Shown: positions 47,253 to 57,321, numbered from the stretch's first letter. The stretch is DNA of 64,000 bases from Hyalangium gracile (GCF_020103725.1 NZ_JAHXBG010000035.1:1-64000); one strand, 5' to 3'. The notes: a model not told the origin generated them from the sequence alone. A program made the numbers and translations.

Positions 47253-47989
47253 AAGCGCCGCGCGGAGGACAGCGGCGGCATGCGCATGTTCGAGGACTTG
47301 TGGTCCACGTGCATCGACTTGTACGCGGCCCAGCCCAGCAGCGAGATGCCCAGCAGCGTCCAGATGGCCGCCCAGACGATGGCGGGCACCCACGTGTGCT
47401 GCGCCAGCAGCGCCGCGTCACTACCCGCGCGCACCTGGCTGTCCCACAAGTCACTGCGGAAGTCGAACAGCGCGTAGAGCGCGGTGAACGCCGCCAGGAA
47501 CAGGTTGACCACCTCCACCGCGCCCTCCGGCAGGAACTTCGCCGCCACCCCCAGCACCGCCGAGGTGCCCAGGCAGAAGGCCAGCGTGAAGGCATCCCGC
47601 GCGTACAGCACCCCCATCACCGCCAGCCACAAGCACGCGGCGCCCAGCACCAGCCGCCGCAGCCGGAAGCGGAAGGTGGCCAGCATCAGCACCGCCCCCA
47701 TCACCGCGCTGCCCAGGTAGCCCGCCGAGAAGACGATGATCTGCCGCAGCACCCCCGGCGGCAGCGCCGAGAAGCACGCGCCGGACTCGTCCGCGCGCAG
47801 GGTGATGCTCTGCACCGAGCCGCCGACGATCAGCGAGGCGATCGCATGCCCGCTCTCGTGCATCATCACCACCAGCAGCTTGACTGGCCGCAGCACGGGC
47901 GAGTCCCAGAAGAACCAGCCCACGGCCAGAAAGGCCAGCAGGAGGGCCACTCGCCCCATGTCCAGCCTGGCTCCACTCGCGGTCTGCAT
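47249..47989 (-). CDS. M50B-like membrane metalloprotease
   Basis: The 246-aa inner-membrane protein has about six helices and the zinc-protease motif HESGH at residues 44-48 in the first membrane region, as in the short M50B-like family. A second metal ligand (usually an Asp in a later helix) was not identified with certainty. The substrate is unknown. The ATG at 47989 follows GGAGGAAGG, a strong ribosome-binding site. Confidence 0.75.
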   Translation of the reverse strand: MQTASGARLDMGRVALLLAFLAVGWFFWDSPVLRPVKLLVVMMHESGHAIASLIVGGSVQSITLRADESGACFSALPPGVLRQIIVFSAGYLGSAVMGAVLMLATFRFRLRRLVLGAACLWLAVMGVLYARDAFTLAFCLGTSAVLGVAAKFLPEGAVEVVNLFLAAFTALYALFDFRSDLWDSQVRAGSDAALLAQHTWVPAIVWAAIWTLLGISLLGWAAYKSMHVDHKSSNMRMPPLSSARRF

Positions 47990-48102
47990 CGTGCCTTCCT
48001 CCGGCCTTCGCAACACCCCTGCCCGCATCATCTTCCGCTGAAAACGACCTGTCCGCACACATGGGGTCGCCTGCGGGCCCCAGACGGGATAGGGAAAGGC
48101 CC

Positions 48103-50277
48103 ATGAAGAAGACGCTCCTGCTCCTCTCTCTGGTTGCACTCCCTGCCCTGGCGGGTGAGGGAAAGTGGACACCCCAGCAGGTCCTCGAGCTCGATCCCGC
48201 CGCCCTCCGGGCCCAGGGCCTCAAGCTGCCGCCCCAGCGGCTGTGGGACCCGAAGCGGGGAACGGGGCTCCTGGCGGGCACTGTGAACGTGGGTGGGTGC
48301 TCGGGGGCCTTCATCTCCTCCACCGGCCTCGTCATCACCAACCACCACTGCGCCTTCTCCATCATTCAGGAGCACAGCTCTCCGCAGCGCGATCTGATCA
48401 CCCAGGGCTTCCTGGCCACCCACCGCGAGGCGGAGCTGCCCGGGAAGGGCTCGCGCGTCCAGGTGCCTCGCAGCTTCACGGACGTGACCAAGGACATGCT
48501 CGCCGCGGTGCCCGCCGGCGCGGATGACCTGACGCGCGCCAAGGCCATCGAGCGCAGGCAGAAGGAGCTGGTCGCCGAGTGCGAGAAGCGCCCGGCCACC
48601 CGCTGCCAGGTGGCCACCTTCGACGGCGGCGTCCAGTACATGCTGGTGGACGCGGTGGAGCTGAAGGACGTGCGGCTCGTCTACGCCCCGCCGCGCGGGG
48701 TGGGCGAGTTCGGCGGAGACGTGGACAACTGGACGTGGCCGCGCCACACCGGAGACTTCGCCATCGTGCGCGCGTACACCGCGCCGGATGGCTCGTCGGC
48801 GCCGTACAGCGAGCAGAACGTGCCCTACAAGGCGGAGTTCTTCTTCCCGCTCTCTCCCCAGGGCGTGAAGCCCGGGGACTTCGTGATGGTGCTCGGCTAC
48901 CCGGGCGTCACCTTCCGCGCCATGCTGGCCGACGAGATGGCCGAGCGGCAGTCGCGCCACTACCCGCGCATCATCGACTTCTACGGCGAGTCCATCCGCA
49001 TCCTCGAGCAGGAGGGGGAGAAGGACCCGGCCGGGAAGATCGCCGTCGCCTCGACCCTCAAGAGCCTGCGCAACGTGTACAAGAACGCCGGCGGCCAGCT
49101 CGAGGGGCTCAAGCGCGGGCGCATCATCGAGAAGCACCGCGAGGCCGAGGAGTCCGTGGTGCGCTGGGCCGAGAAGAAGCCCCAGCACGCCGAGGCGCTG
49201 CGCGCACGCTCCGAGCTGCTCTCCCGGCAGAAGGAGATGGGCAAGACGTGGGAGCGCGAGTTCCTGCTGAACAACCTCAAGGCCACCGCCCGCGGCATCG
49301 CCATGTCGGTGACCGTGTCGCGCCTGTCCCGCGAGCGCGCCAGGCCGGACCTGGAGCGCGAGCCCGCCTTCATGGAGCGCGAGCACCCGCGCATCAAGGA
49401 TCAGCTGGAGCGCGAGCAGAAGAACCTCTTCCTGCCCGCGGAGAAGCGCCTGTTCCAGGCCTTCGTGCGGCGCGCCCTGGCGTTCGGGCCGGAGGAGCGC
49501 ATCGCCGCCGTGGACAAGCACTTCGGCGCCAAGGCCACGGAGAAGGACGTGGCGGCGAAGATCGACGCGATGTACGCCGGCACGAAGCTGCTCTCGCTCA
49601 CCGACCGGCTGGCCATGTTCGGGGAGACCGAGGCGCAGCTCCAGGCGCGCAAGGATCCGCTGCTGGCCTTTGGGCTCGACCTGGCCACCGAGGTGGCCGC
49701 GCTGGACGAGGTGAAGGACAGCCGGGACGGCGCCTCGCAGCGGCTGCGCCCCGAGTGGCGCCGGGCGGTGATGGCCCACGCGGGCAAGCCCGTGGCTCCG
49801 GACGCCAACGGCACCCTGCGCGTCTCCTTCGCCAAGGTGCAGGGCTACTCGCCGCGCGACGGCGTCCTCTATACGCCGCAGACCACGCTCTCGGGCCTGC
49901 TGGCCAAGCACACGGACGCCGAGCCCTTCGACGCGCCGGACAAGCTGCTCGCCACCGCGCAGGCCAGGCGCCTGGGGGCGTGGGTGGATCCGGGGCTGAA
50001 GGACGTGCCGGTGGCCTTCCTGTCGGACGCGGACACCACGGGCGGCAACTCGGGCAGCCCCACGGTGAATGGCAAGGGCGAGCTGGTGGGCGTGAACTTC
50101 GACCGCGTCTGGGAGAACGTGGCCAACGACTTCGGCTACAACCCGGACATCGCCCGCAACGTCAACGTGGACGTGCGGTACGTGCTGTGGATGTTGGATC
50201 AGGTGGAGAACGCGGACGCGCTGCTGCGTGAGCTGGGCGTCCGCAAGGGCCCGCCGGTGGCCCAGGAGAAGCGCTGA
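48103..50277 (+). CDS. S46 family dipeptidyl-peptidase (DPP7/DPP11)
   Basis: The 724-aa product has a signal peptide (~1-17, ending ALAG) and the length of S46 exopeptidases, which remove dipeptides from peptide N-termini in the periplasm. The catalytic His lies in TNHHC (81-83) and the Ser in GGNSGSP (Ser650). Eighteen residues after that Ser, the protein reads NFDRVWE with Arg668; in this family the residue after FD separates DPP11 (Arg, prefers Asp/Glu) from DPP7 (Gly, hydrophobic), so DPP11-like specificity is inferred. The next gene starts within its stop codon. Confidence 0.9.
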   Translation: MKKTLLLLSLVALPALAGEGKWTPQQVLELDPAALRAQGLKLPPQRLWDPKRGTGLLAGTVNVGGCSGAFISSTGLVITNHHCAFSIIQEHSSPQRDLITQGFLATHREAELPGKGSRVQVPRSFTDVTKDMLAAVPAGADDLTRAKAIERRQKELVAECEKRPATRCQVATFDGGVQYMLVDAVELKDVRLVYAPPRGVGEFGGDVDNWTWPRHTGDFAIVRAYTAPDGSSAPYSEQNVPYKAEFFFPLSPQGVKPGDFVMVLGYPGVTFRAMLADEMAERQSRHYPRIIDFYGESIRILEQEGEKDPAGKIAVASTLKSLRNVYKNAGGQLEGLKRGRIIEKHREAEESVVRWAEKKPQHAEALRARSELLSRQKEMGKTWEREFLLNNLKATARGIAMSVTVSRLSRERARPDLEREPAFMEREHPRIKDQLEREQKNLFLPAEKRLFQAFVRRALAFGPEERIAAVDKHFGAKATEKDVAAKIDAMYAGTKLLSLTDRLAMFGETEAQLQARKDPLLAFGLDLATEVAALDEVKDSRDGASQRLRPEWRRAVMAHAGKPVAPDANGTLRVSFAKVQGYSPRDGVLYTPQTTLSGLLAKHTDAEPFDAPDKLLATAQARRLGAWVDPGLKDVPVAFLSDADTTGGNSGSPTVNGKGELVGVNFDRVWENVANDFGYNPDIARNVNVDVRYVLWMLDQVENADALLRELGVRKGPPVAQEKR

Positions 50278-50924
50278 TGTCGGATGCCTCGACGCCCCAG
50301 CTGCCCGTCTTCAAGCCCGAGGAGCGGGTGTGCGGCAACTGCAAGCTGTGGAGCCCGCACTCGGTGGACCACCGCGGGTGGGTGGGGCCGTGCCGCATCT
50401 ACCCCGGGCGAGGGCTGTTTCCGCCCTCGGCGCCCCTGTGTGACAAGTTCGCGCCCCGGGGCGGAGTGACTGTCCCCGAGGCCGCGCCCGCCGCCCGCGC
50501 GAGGGCCGCGCGCAGCGTGGCGCCGGTGGTGCGGCGCAAGAGTGACCCGAACGAGATCGTCGAGCTGGGAGACCTGAACATGACGCGCGAAGAGCTGATG
50601 GAGATCTTCCGGGAGGCCGCCGGAGAGACGGAGGCGCCGCCGCTGGCGGGCAAGTGGGAGGGCGGCACGCTGCGGCTCATCCCGGGCAAGACGGACCTGC
50701 AGGCCAAGGACCTGCCCATCGACAGCCTGTTCCACAAGGTGGTGATGGTGCGCGACCGCCTGCGCACGCTGGAGCAGAAGATCAACGGGCACGCGAAGCT
50801 GACGGACGCCGAGAAGGTGGAGATGCAGAGCTACATCACGCGCGTCTACGGCTCGCTGACGAGCTTCAACATCCTGTTCCGCGAGAAGGGTGACCAGTTC
50901 GTGGGCCAGAAGGGCGAGGAGTGA
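50277..50924 (+). CDS. Conserved-looking protein with four-Cys motif
   Basis: I do not assign a function to this 215-aa soluble protein. The N-terminus has four Cys (CGNC near 19-22, then Cys near 39 and 54) spaced like a small metal- or iron-sulfur-binding module. Residues ~140-200 are helical (LFHKVVMVRDRLRTLEQKI). Its ATG overlaps the stop of the S46 peptidase gene by one base (TGATG), so the two are translationally coupled, though no shared role is evident. Confidence 0.65.
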   Translation: MSDASTPQLPVFKPEERVCGNCKLWSPHSVDHRGWVGPCRIYPGRGLFPPSAPLCDKFAPRGGVTVPEAAPAARARAARSVAPVVRRKSDPNEIVELGDLNMTREELMEIFREAAGETEAPPLAGKWEGGTLRLIPGKTDLQAKDLPIDSLFHKVVMVRDRLRTLEQKINGHAKLTDAEKVEMQSYITRVYGSLTSFNILFREKGDQFVGQKGEE

Positions 50925-50978
50925 GCCGTCGGCGGTAAATCGTGAACGAGGGCGGGGTGCGTTGGGTAGCATGGCCGC

Positions 50979-52823
50979 ATGAACCTCGCGGCCCTCTCAT
51001 TGGTGCTCGTCCTCGGTGCGGCACCGGACACCGGCTCTTCCAGTGGCACGCTCGCGCCCCTGCTGGCGAAGCACCTCGCGGCCATGGGCGGCGAGCGCGC
51101 CCTGACCCAGCGCTCGCGGATGAAGGTGACGCAGCGCACCACGCGCTTCGGGCTGGCGGGGACCGCGGTCTCCTACTCCGACGGCGTGCTGCGCCGCTAC
51201 GAGCTGCGCTTCCCGGAGGTGCCGCTGGAGTTCATCACCATCTGGGACGGCCAGAAGCAGTTCCGCCAGGGCACCAACGGTGATGTCACCGAGACGGGGG
51301 CGGCGGCCATCGAGGATCAGCGGACCGAGCTGGCCCTGGACTCGCTCGAGTACGCGAAGCCCGGCTCCGCCGTGAAGGTGACGCTGCTGCCGCCCGTCGA
51401 GGAGGAGAAGCAGCACTTCGAGCGGATCTCCATCGACGTCCCGCGGGGACACCCGGTCGAGCTCTGGCTGGATGCGCAGGGCCTGCCTCGGCGCCAGATC
51501 AGCCAGTCGGAGGGCGTGACGACGACGACCTTCTTCGACGAGTACGCGCAGTACTCCGGCATCGCCTGGCCGAAGCGGGTGAGGAGCCGGTCGAGCGCGG
51601 AGCTCAAGGAGAGCGTGAGCGAGACGGTCCAGGTGGAGTTCCCCGCCTCGCATCCGAAGCACCTCTTCGAGCGGCCAACGCCGCGCGAGGACGCGACCTT
51701 CCCGCCGGGGGAGGACTCCATCATGCTGCCCCTGTCGCTGTGGCAGGGCCGGTACGTCGTGGTCCAGGCGAAGCTCGCGGGGAAGCCGGGGAACTTCCTG
51801 CTCGACACGGGCGCGGACTCGAGCGCCTATGACATGACCTTCGTGAAGTCGACGGGCGCCGAGCCGAAGGGAGAGGTCGCGCCCGCGGCCGGGCTGTTCA
51901 AGGGCATCTTCTTCGTGCGGACGGGCGAGTTGGAGCTCGCGGGGATGCGGCTGAAGCCTCAGACGGCCCTGGCCATCGACCTGCACTCGAGCGTGGGGCT
52001 CACCTTCCCGAAGCAGATCCACGGCATCCTCGGGTACGACTTCCTCTCGCGCTTCCCGTTCACCATCGACTACGTCGGCGGCTGGCTGACCTTCTGGAAG
52101 CCGGGCAGCTACAAGCCGGCGGCTGGCGAGCTCACGATGCCCGCGGAGTTCGCGGGGCCGAGGATCCGGCTGCCCGTGCAGGTGAACGGCAAGGACGCGG
52201 GGCTGTTCCAGCTCGACACCGGGAACGGGGGGACCATGAACATCCATCACGGCCCTGGCGCGCTGGCGGCGCTGCCGAGCGGCGGGCGCACGCTGCTCTA
52301 CCCGAAAGGCATCGAGTACGGGACGGGGGCCGCGGCCGCCTACTTCACGCGCTGCGATCTGACCGTGGGCACGCCTCCCAACGCGGTGGTGGCGCGGCAG
52401 ACGCCCGTGGCCGTGGTCAAGCAGGAGGATCCGGGCGCGGCCAGCATCGAAGGCAATGGCAACCTGGGCTACCAGTTCCTGCGGCAGTTCCGGCTCACGA
52501 TCGACTACGCGAGGAACAAGCTCTATCTCCAGCAGAAGAAGCCGTTCCGTCCGGCCTCGACCGTTGGAGACTTCGGCCTCAGGGTGCGGCAAGAGAAGGG
52601 GAAGCTCCGGGTGAGCCAGCTCGCTCCGGGCTTCCCGGCGGAGCGGGCAGGGCTGAAGGTTGGTGACGAGCTCGTCGAGGTGGAGGGCGTCACCCCCGAG
52701 CAGGCGGAGTCGGAGGCCATCCGGCTCTTCTCCGACGCCGCGCCGGGCGAGGTGCGCACCGTGCGCCTGCTGCGCGAGGGGAAGAGCGTGGAGGTGAAGC
52801 TGACCGCGGAGGCGCTTCCGTAG
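50979..52823 (+). CDS. Secreted retropepsin-like protease with PDZ domain
   Basis: The 614-aa product has a signal-like N-terminus (~1-15), an N-terminal beta domain (~20-240), two retropepsin-like halves and a C-terminal PDZ domain (~530-612; LAPGFPAERAGLKVGDELVEVEG). The active-site motif LLDTGAD has Asp276; the second half carries QLDTGNG with Asp413. Both aspartates are present, so one chain can form a two-lobed aspartic protease. The substrate is unknown. The ATG at 50979 begins the signal-like segment. Confidence 0.82.
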   Translation: MNLAALSLVLVLGAAPDTGSSSGTLAPLLAKHLAAMGGERALTQRSRMKVTQRTTRFGLAGTAVSYSDGVLRRYELRFPEVPLEFITIWDGQKQFRQGTNGDVTETGAAAIEDQRTELALDSLEYAKPGSAVKVTLLPPVEEEKQHFERISIDVPRGHPVELWLDAQGLPRRQISQSEGVTTTTFFDEYAQYSGIAWPKRVRSRSSAELKESVSETVQVEFPASHPKHLFERPTPREDATFPPGEDSIMLPLSLWQGRYVVVQAKLAGKPGNFLLDTGADSSAYDMTFVKSTGAEPKGEVAPAAGLFKGIFFVRTGELELAGMRLKPQTALAIDLHSSVGLTFPKQIHGILGYDFLSRFPFTIDYVGGWLTFWKPGSYKPAAGELTMPAEFAGPRIRLPVQVNGKDAGLFQLDTGNGGTMNIHHGPGALAALPSGGRTLLYPKGIEYGTGAAAAYFTRCDLTVGTPPNAVVARQTPVAVVKQEDPGAASIEGNGNLGYQFLRQFRLTIDYARNKLYLQQKKPFRPASTVGDFGLRVRQEKGKLRVSQLAPGFPAERAGLKVGDELVEVEGVTPEQAESEAIRLFSDAAPGEVRTVRLLREGKSVEVKLTAEALP

Positions 52824-52836
52824 CGGGTGCGGCGGG

Positions 52837-54987
52837 CTACGGAGTCGGTGCGGCCTGGAGCGAGTCGGTGGGCGGGGGAGGCAGCTCACCGAGCTCCCTC
52901 ACCCGCTCCAGCGCGGCTTCGGCCGCCGCCGTGTTGCCCACCTCCTGCTCGCGGGCCGCCAGCGCCCTCCACAGGGCCGGCGCGCCAGGGTGCAGCTTCA
53001 CGGCGATCTGCAGCAGCCCGAGCCCCAGCTGCGGCTGCTTCGCCCGCGCCAGGAGCTTCTCGGGAGCCATGGCCTCGGGCCCGGAGGGCCGCTCGAAGGC
53101 GCGCCGGTAGAGCAGCTCCGCGGCCTCGGTGTCGCCCGCCAGGATGAACGCATCCCCCCGGGCGAGCAGCGTCGGGATGGAGCCCGGGTGGTTCTTCAGC
53201 GCCCAGTCCAGCAGCCGCATCGCGCGCTCGGGAGGCGTCCTGGGCGCCTTGGCCAGGGCGAGCACCTCCTCGGAGTAGTCCGGGTGCACCGGCGCCGCCT
53301 GGAAGACGCGCTCGAGCGTCTCCAGCGCCAGGGGCAGCTCCGGCACCTTGCGCAGCGACACCGTGCGCAGCTCCGGCGCGTTCGCCTTCCGCCACGGCCC
53401 CACGAGCCTGGCGATGTCCGCGCGCACGGCCGGCGAGAAGCGGAGCTCTGCGGGGCACTTCTCCTTCTCGCAGGCGCGCAGGTAGTCCTCGAAGAAGGGC
53501 AGGGCCCCCTCGGCCGGATACGCCGCCAGGGCCTCGGGTCCGAACGCCGAGGCGATCCGCTCCGCCATCTGGACACCCACCCGGATGAACAGGCGTCCGG
53601 CGTGTGGATGGTGGGCCTGCCGCACCAGCTTCTGCGCGGCGCGCGGATCCGCCGCGATGGACTCGCGGGACAGCAGCCTGGAGGCCTCGGCGAAGGCGCC
53701 CGGGAGGTCGCCGGGCTCGGGGAGAGCGCCCAGGCCGGCGCGGTGGTTCGTGTAGAAGGCGCGACCGTACGAGAAGATCCGGAACAGGCCCTCGTGGAGC
53801 ACCTCGTCCGCCGGCTCCGTCGCGTGGGCGGGCCGCCGACGCGAGCCTCCCTCCAGGAGCACCTCCAGCAGCGAGCCGTAGAGATCCTTCAGCAGGTCCG
53901 CCTGGTCCTCGACGTTGGTCTCCAGCGCGATCACCACGCGCTCCGCGGGGAGCAGCAGCAGGAAGGTGCTCGTCTCGGGCTGGCCGCCGGCATGCGCGAC
54001 GACGTAGTGGCCGCGCAGCGGATAGGTGGCGAACCCCATCCCGTAGTCGGTCAGCCGGCCATCCCGCGTCTCCATGGAGACGTGCATCATCCGGGTCGTC
54101 TCCGGCTTCACGAGCGTGTGGGCCATCACCGCTCGGCCGAACGCGAGCAGATCGACGACCGAGGCGCGGCCCCCTCCGCCGCCGAAGCGCGACGAGACAT
54201 CCAGCAGGTGGGAGCGGGCGAGGCCTCCGGACGTGAGCCGGTAGCCCGCCGCGTGCCAGGCATCCCGCGTCCGGAAGTCATCCAGCGCCGCGTGCGTCAT
54301 GCCGGCGGGGGCGAACACGTTCTGCTGCAGGTACTTCCCGAAGGGCATCCCCGAGGCCCGCTCCACGAGCGCCCAGAGCAGGTTGTAGCCATACGAGGTG
54401 TAGGTGAACTCGGTGCCGGGCTCGACCACCAGCGGCCAGTCCTTGAAGAGTCCGAGCGCCTCGGCGGTGTTCATCCGCTTCGTCACCCGGTTCTCCTTGG
54501 AGGGTTCCTTGTAGTGGCTCACACCGCCCAGGTGGCCCAGGAGCTGCCGCACCGTGACGGGCCACGGCTTCTCGGGGAACTCCGGCACCCACTTGCGGAT
54601 GTCGTCGTCCAGCGACACCGTGCCCGCCTCCACGAGCTGCAGCACGCAGATGGCGGTGAAGCTCTTGGTGATGGACGCCAGGCGGTAGGTCGTCCTCGGT
54701 GTCGCCCGGAGCCGCTTCTCGAGGTCTCGGAAGCCGAAGCCCCCGGTCCACGCCAGGTCTCCCTTGACGATGCCGACCGACAAGCCTCCGAGCAGCCGGC
54801 CTTCGAGCTCCTCACGGAGGCGTGCCTCCAGGGCTCGGGCCACCTCGGGCGGGAACGCCTGGGTGCCGGGCGGGAGCTGCGCGGGGGCGACCTTGGCGGC
54901 TCGGGGCTGAGCGGCGACCGCCGTGGACAGCAATACCCCGAGCGCGACCCACAGCCCGGGGGAGAACCACGTCCTGGACTGCCGCAT
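52837..54987 (-). CDS. LACTB-like serine hydrolase with TPR-like C-terminus
   Basis: The 716-aa product has a signal peptide (~1-26, ending VAAQ) and a serine beta-lactamase/class C-type domain (~50-385): S-x-x-K as SITK (105-108), YTSYGYN where class C enzymes have Y-x-N, and HAGG in place of K-T-G. The Tyr-Thr-Ser form is like mitochondrial LACTB. Residues ~420-700 are helical and TPR-like (ALKNHPGSIPTLLARGDAFILAG). The substrate is unknown; peptidase or esterase activity is possible. Its ATG shares one base with the stop of the SGNH gene. Confidence 0.82.
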   Translation of the reverse strand: MRQSRTWFSPGLWVALGVLLSTAVAAQPRAAKVAPAQLPPGTQAFPPEVARALEARLREELEGRLLGGLSVGIVKGDLAWTGGFGFRDLEKRLRATPRTTYRLASITKSFTAICVLQLVEAGTVSLDDDIRKWVPEFPEKPWPVTVRQLLGHLGGVSHYKEPSKENRVTKRMNTAEALGLFKDWPLVVEPGTEFTYTSYGYNLLWALVERASGMPFGKYLQQNVFAPAGMTHAALDDFRTRDAWHAAGYRLTSGGLARSHLLDVSSRFGGGGGRASVVDLLAFGRAVMAHTLVKPETTRMMHVSMETRDGRLTDYGMGFATYPLRGHYVVAHAGGQPETSTFLLLLPAERVVIALETNVEDQADLLKDLYGSLLEVLLEGGSRRRPAHATEPADEVLHEGLFRIFSYGRAFYTNHRAGLGALPEPGDLPGAFAEASRLLSRESIAADPRAAQKLVRQAHHPHAGRLFIRVGVQMAERIASAFGPEALAAYPAEGALPFFEDYLRACEKEKCPAELRFSPAVRADIARLVGPWRKANAPELRTVSLRKVPELPLALETLERVFQAAPVHPDYSEEVLALAKAPRTPPERAMRLLDWALKNHPGSIPTLLARGDAFILAGDTEAAELLYRRAFERPSGPEAMAPEKLLARAKQPQLGLGLLQIAVKLHPGAPALWRALAAREQEVGNTAAAEAALERVRELGELPPPPTDSLQAAPTP

Positions 54988-56891
54988 CAGGGATTTCTCC
55001 GGGGCACTACGCGCGAGTCATGCCGGACGAGTTCCGCCAGGATCCACGCGCCCACCGTGACACCCCGGTCGTGTGGATCCTGGAGATCCGGAGGCAGGGG
55101 CGGCAGCGTGACGGGCACGCAGGGCTCGCCGCTGCGCGCCGGCTCTCGCGTGGCGACGAGCGACGCGCAGCGCAGGCTCACGGGGCCAGCGGTGGCGATG
55201 GAGTGGGGCACGGCCTGTGCGGCGGCCGGATCGAGCACCAACCACCGCGCCTCCTCGGAGCGAGGCGTCCACGCCCGGGCCGCCGAGAGCACGCGCTGGA
55301 TGCCTCCGGTCAGCGGATCCTTGGGATCGCCGGGGAGCAGCGCCACGGGAGGAGCGTGTCGCCAGGGTTGGACCTCGTGAGGGAGCAGATCGTCTCCCAC
55401 CAGGGTGGCCCAGGCCTCCGCCAGCGCGTAGGGCTGCTCGGCGCGCGGAGTCTCGGACCAGGCCTTCAGCAGGGCGCTGCCCAGCAACTGGCCGATCAGA
55501 TCGAGTCCGTGTCCGCGCGGGTGCACCAGATCGTCATGCACCAGGCCTCGGGCGTGGAAGCGCTGCAGGGAGCCCGCGCCGCCCATGGCCGCGAACATGT
55601 CGAAGAAGGCGCACCCTTCCTCCAGGGCGATCTTCCGCTCGAGCTCGATCACCTCCAGCAGCTCGGCCCGCTGCTGGAAGGGCCTCGCGGCATCGCGGCC
55701 CAGCACGGCATCGAGCGGCCCCACCATCAGACACGCGGAGGCGGGCGCGGCCTGCTTGATGCGCTGGATGAAGCGGTGCAGATCCCGCTCGACCTTCTCG
55801 AAGGTGGAGCGCCCCCACTGCAGTCGCTTCACCTCGTTGCCCCCCAGCATGATGATCACCAGGTTGGGGGAGCGGGAGCGCAGCTGATCGGTGACCATCT
55901 CTTCTTCCGCGCGGAGGAAGAGGCTGGCGTCCGCCGCGGCCACGCCCAGCGTGTCGAGGACGACGCCGGGGTTGGGCCCATCGAGCACGAGGCCCTGGAT
56001 GGGAGTGCCGCGCTTGTGGGCGATGAGCTCCAGCGACGTGGCCTCCGGTGGGAGCGTGAACTCCGTGCGCTGCGAGGAGGCCTCATTCCTGGGAGTCGTC
56101 TGGACCAGGAGCTTGCCGTCGACGCGGAGCTCGATGGGGCCCGCGCTCTTGTCCACCCAGAACAAGGTGCCCTGCCGCTCGCCCGCGAGCGAGAAGCGCG
56201 CCCGGGCCCGGGCCTTATCGGAGACGTGGACGACGCCCGCCAGGCCGAAGGGCCAGGACGAGGGCTGGACGTCGCCCACGGTCCGGACGATCCAGCCATC
56301 CGCCGCGCTGCTGGTGCGGACTCGAGGGCCGTAGTCCGCCATGCGATCGACCAGGAGCAGGCCTCGGCCGCCATCCCCGAACATGCGGGTCAGGTCGTCC
56401 CGGACGACGTCGACGATGCGGTCCGCCGCGATGAGGGAGTTGCCGAACGCCTCGATGGTGACTCGGGAGGTGGAGCCGCCCGAGCGCAGACCGTCGAGCG
56501 CGGAGAAGAACGGGTCCAGCGTCGTGCGCGCGCAGAAGGGGCCAGCCCACTCGGTGCACGGGTTCTCCACGGCGCCACCTGGAGCCTTGAGCGCGGCGGC
56601 CAGCTGGGCGAGCTCCTGGTGCCGGGGTGTGGGCTCGGGGAGGCGGCGCGACGGGAGCGGGGCCAGCGTCCGGGCGATGGCACGGGCCGCCGCGACTCGC
56701 ACCGTCTCCCGATCCGGAGGCTGCCCCGAGGGCTTCACCGGTGGGGTGGGGTGGGCCGAGGGTGCCGGAGCACTGGAAGAGCGAATCGAGACCAGCGCGA
56801 TGGAGGCCACGAACGATACGACCACGACGGCGGCGATGCGTCTCGCGGTCCTGCTTCGCTGCGGGACCCCTTGTGGGGGCTGAACGTCCAT
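54987..56891 (-). CDS. SGNH/GDSL-like membrane-anchored protein
   Basis: The 634-aa product has an N-terminal membrane anchor (~18-37) and a Pro-rich linker. The hydrolase core (~140-465) has block I as FGNSLIAADRI instead of GDS, a GGNE block III (LGGNEVKR, ~350) and block V as DDLVHPRGHG (~450), with the D-x-x-H pair. The nucleophile Ser is kept. A central beta domain (~190-300) is inserted. This layout suits polysaccharide or lipid esterases. It is transcribed with the LACTB-like gene. Confidence 0.78.
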   Translation of the reverse strand: MDVQPPQGVPQRSRTARRIAAVVVVSFVASIALVSIRSSSAPAPSAHPTPPVKPSGQPPDRETVRVAAARAIARTLAPLPSRRLPEPTPRHQELAQLAAALKAPGGAVENPCTEWAGPFCARTTLDPFFSALDGLRSGGSTSRVTIEAFGNSLIAADRIVDVVRDDLTRMFGDGGRGLLLVDRMADYGPRVRTSSAADGWIVRTVGDVQPSSWPFGLAGVVHVSDKARARARFSLAGERQGTLFWVDKSAGPIELRVDGKLLVQTTPRNEASSQRTEFTLPPEATSLELIAHKRGTPIQGLVLDGPNPGVVLDTLGVAAADASLFLRAEEEMVTDQLRSRSPNLVIIMLGGNEVKRLQWGRSTFEKVERDLHRFIQRIKQAAPASACLMVGPLDAVLGRDAARPFQQRAELLEVIELERKIALEEGCAFFDMFAAMGGAGSLQRFHARGLVHDDLVHPRGHGLDLIGQLLGSALLKAWSETPRAEQPYALAEAWATLVGDDLLPHEVQPWRHAPPVALLPGDPKDPLTGGIQRVLSAARAWTPRSEEARWLVLDPAAAQAVPHSIATAGPVSLRCASLVATREPARSGEPCVPVTLPPLPPDLQDPHDRGVTVGAWILAELVRHDSRVVPRRNP

Positions 56892-57321
56892 TCCCGCCAG
56901 TCTATCCGCATGGTGTCGGCACGCGAGAGAGCAGCCGAGGAAGCTCGGGGGGTGGGGCTCCGTCCAAGTCCCTGAAGCTCTTGGGAAAAGTTTTGAGCGG
57001 GGGTGGGCAGCCAGAAAGCAGGGAAGTCCGATAAGTCAGGCAGGCCAGCCGGCAGGCTCGAAGAAACTCCTACACCCTGGGAGAGGCTCCTGTGCAGACG
57101 CGACTGCCTGCCCATGGGAGGCCCCCTGTGAGCGAACCGGTGCCGAACTGGTATGACAAGCAGACCAGTTCGCACAGAGTTCGCCCGACAGGGGGGCGGA
57201 CCAGACGCGGGGGCGGACTCGGGCCCTCTGCCCGCTTCAGGGAGCGCAGCCTCTGACGGGAGTCGTGAAATGACTTTTTCGGGCCTGCCTGGCGTGCGCC
57301 TCGCGTGACAGAGTCCGGCGC
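56892..57321. other. Intergenic region (430 bp) between divergent genes
   Basis: No gene is seen. The region separates the SGNH gene (-) from the DUF885 gene (+) and holds the perfect palindrome at 57145-57171. No clear sigma-70 hexamers were identified. Confidence 0.6.
57145..57171. promoter_or_regulatory. Perfect 8-11-8 palindrome, operator-like
   Basis: GAACTGGT (57145-57152) and ACCAGTTC (57164-57171) flank the 11-base spacer ATGACAAGCAG. The reverse complement of the site resembles 11742-11768 with the same half-site and TGTCAT at the same place. Extra GAAC-type half-sites lie just outside (57134, 57179). It is probably a binding site for a dimeric regulator. Confidence 0.5.
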
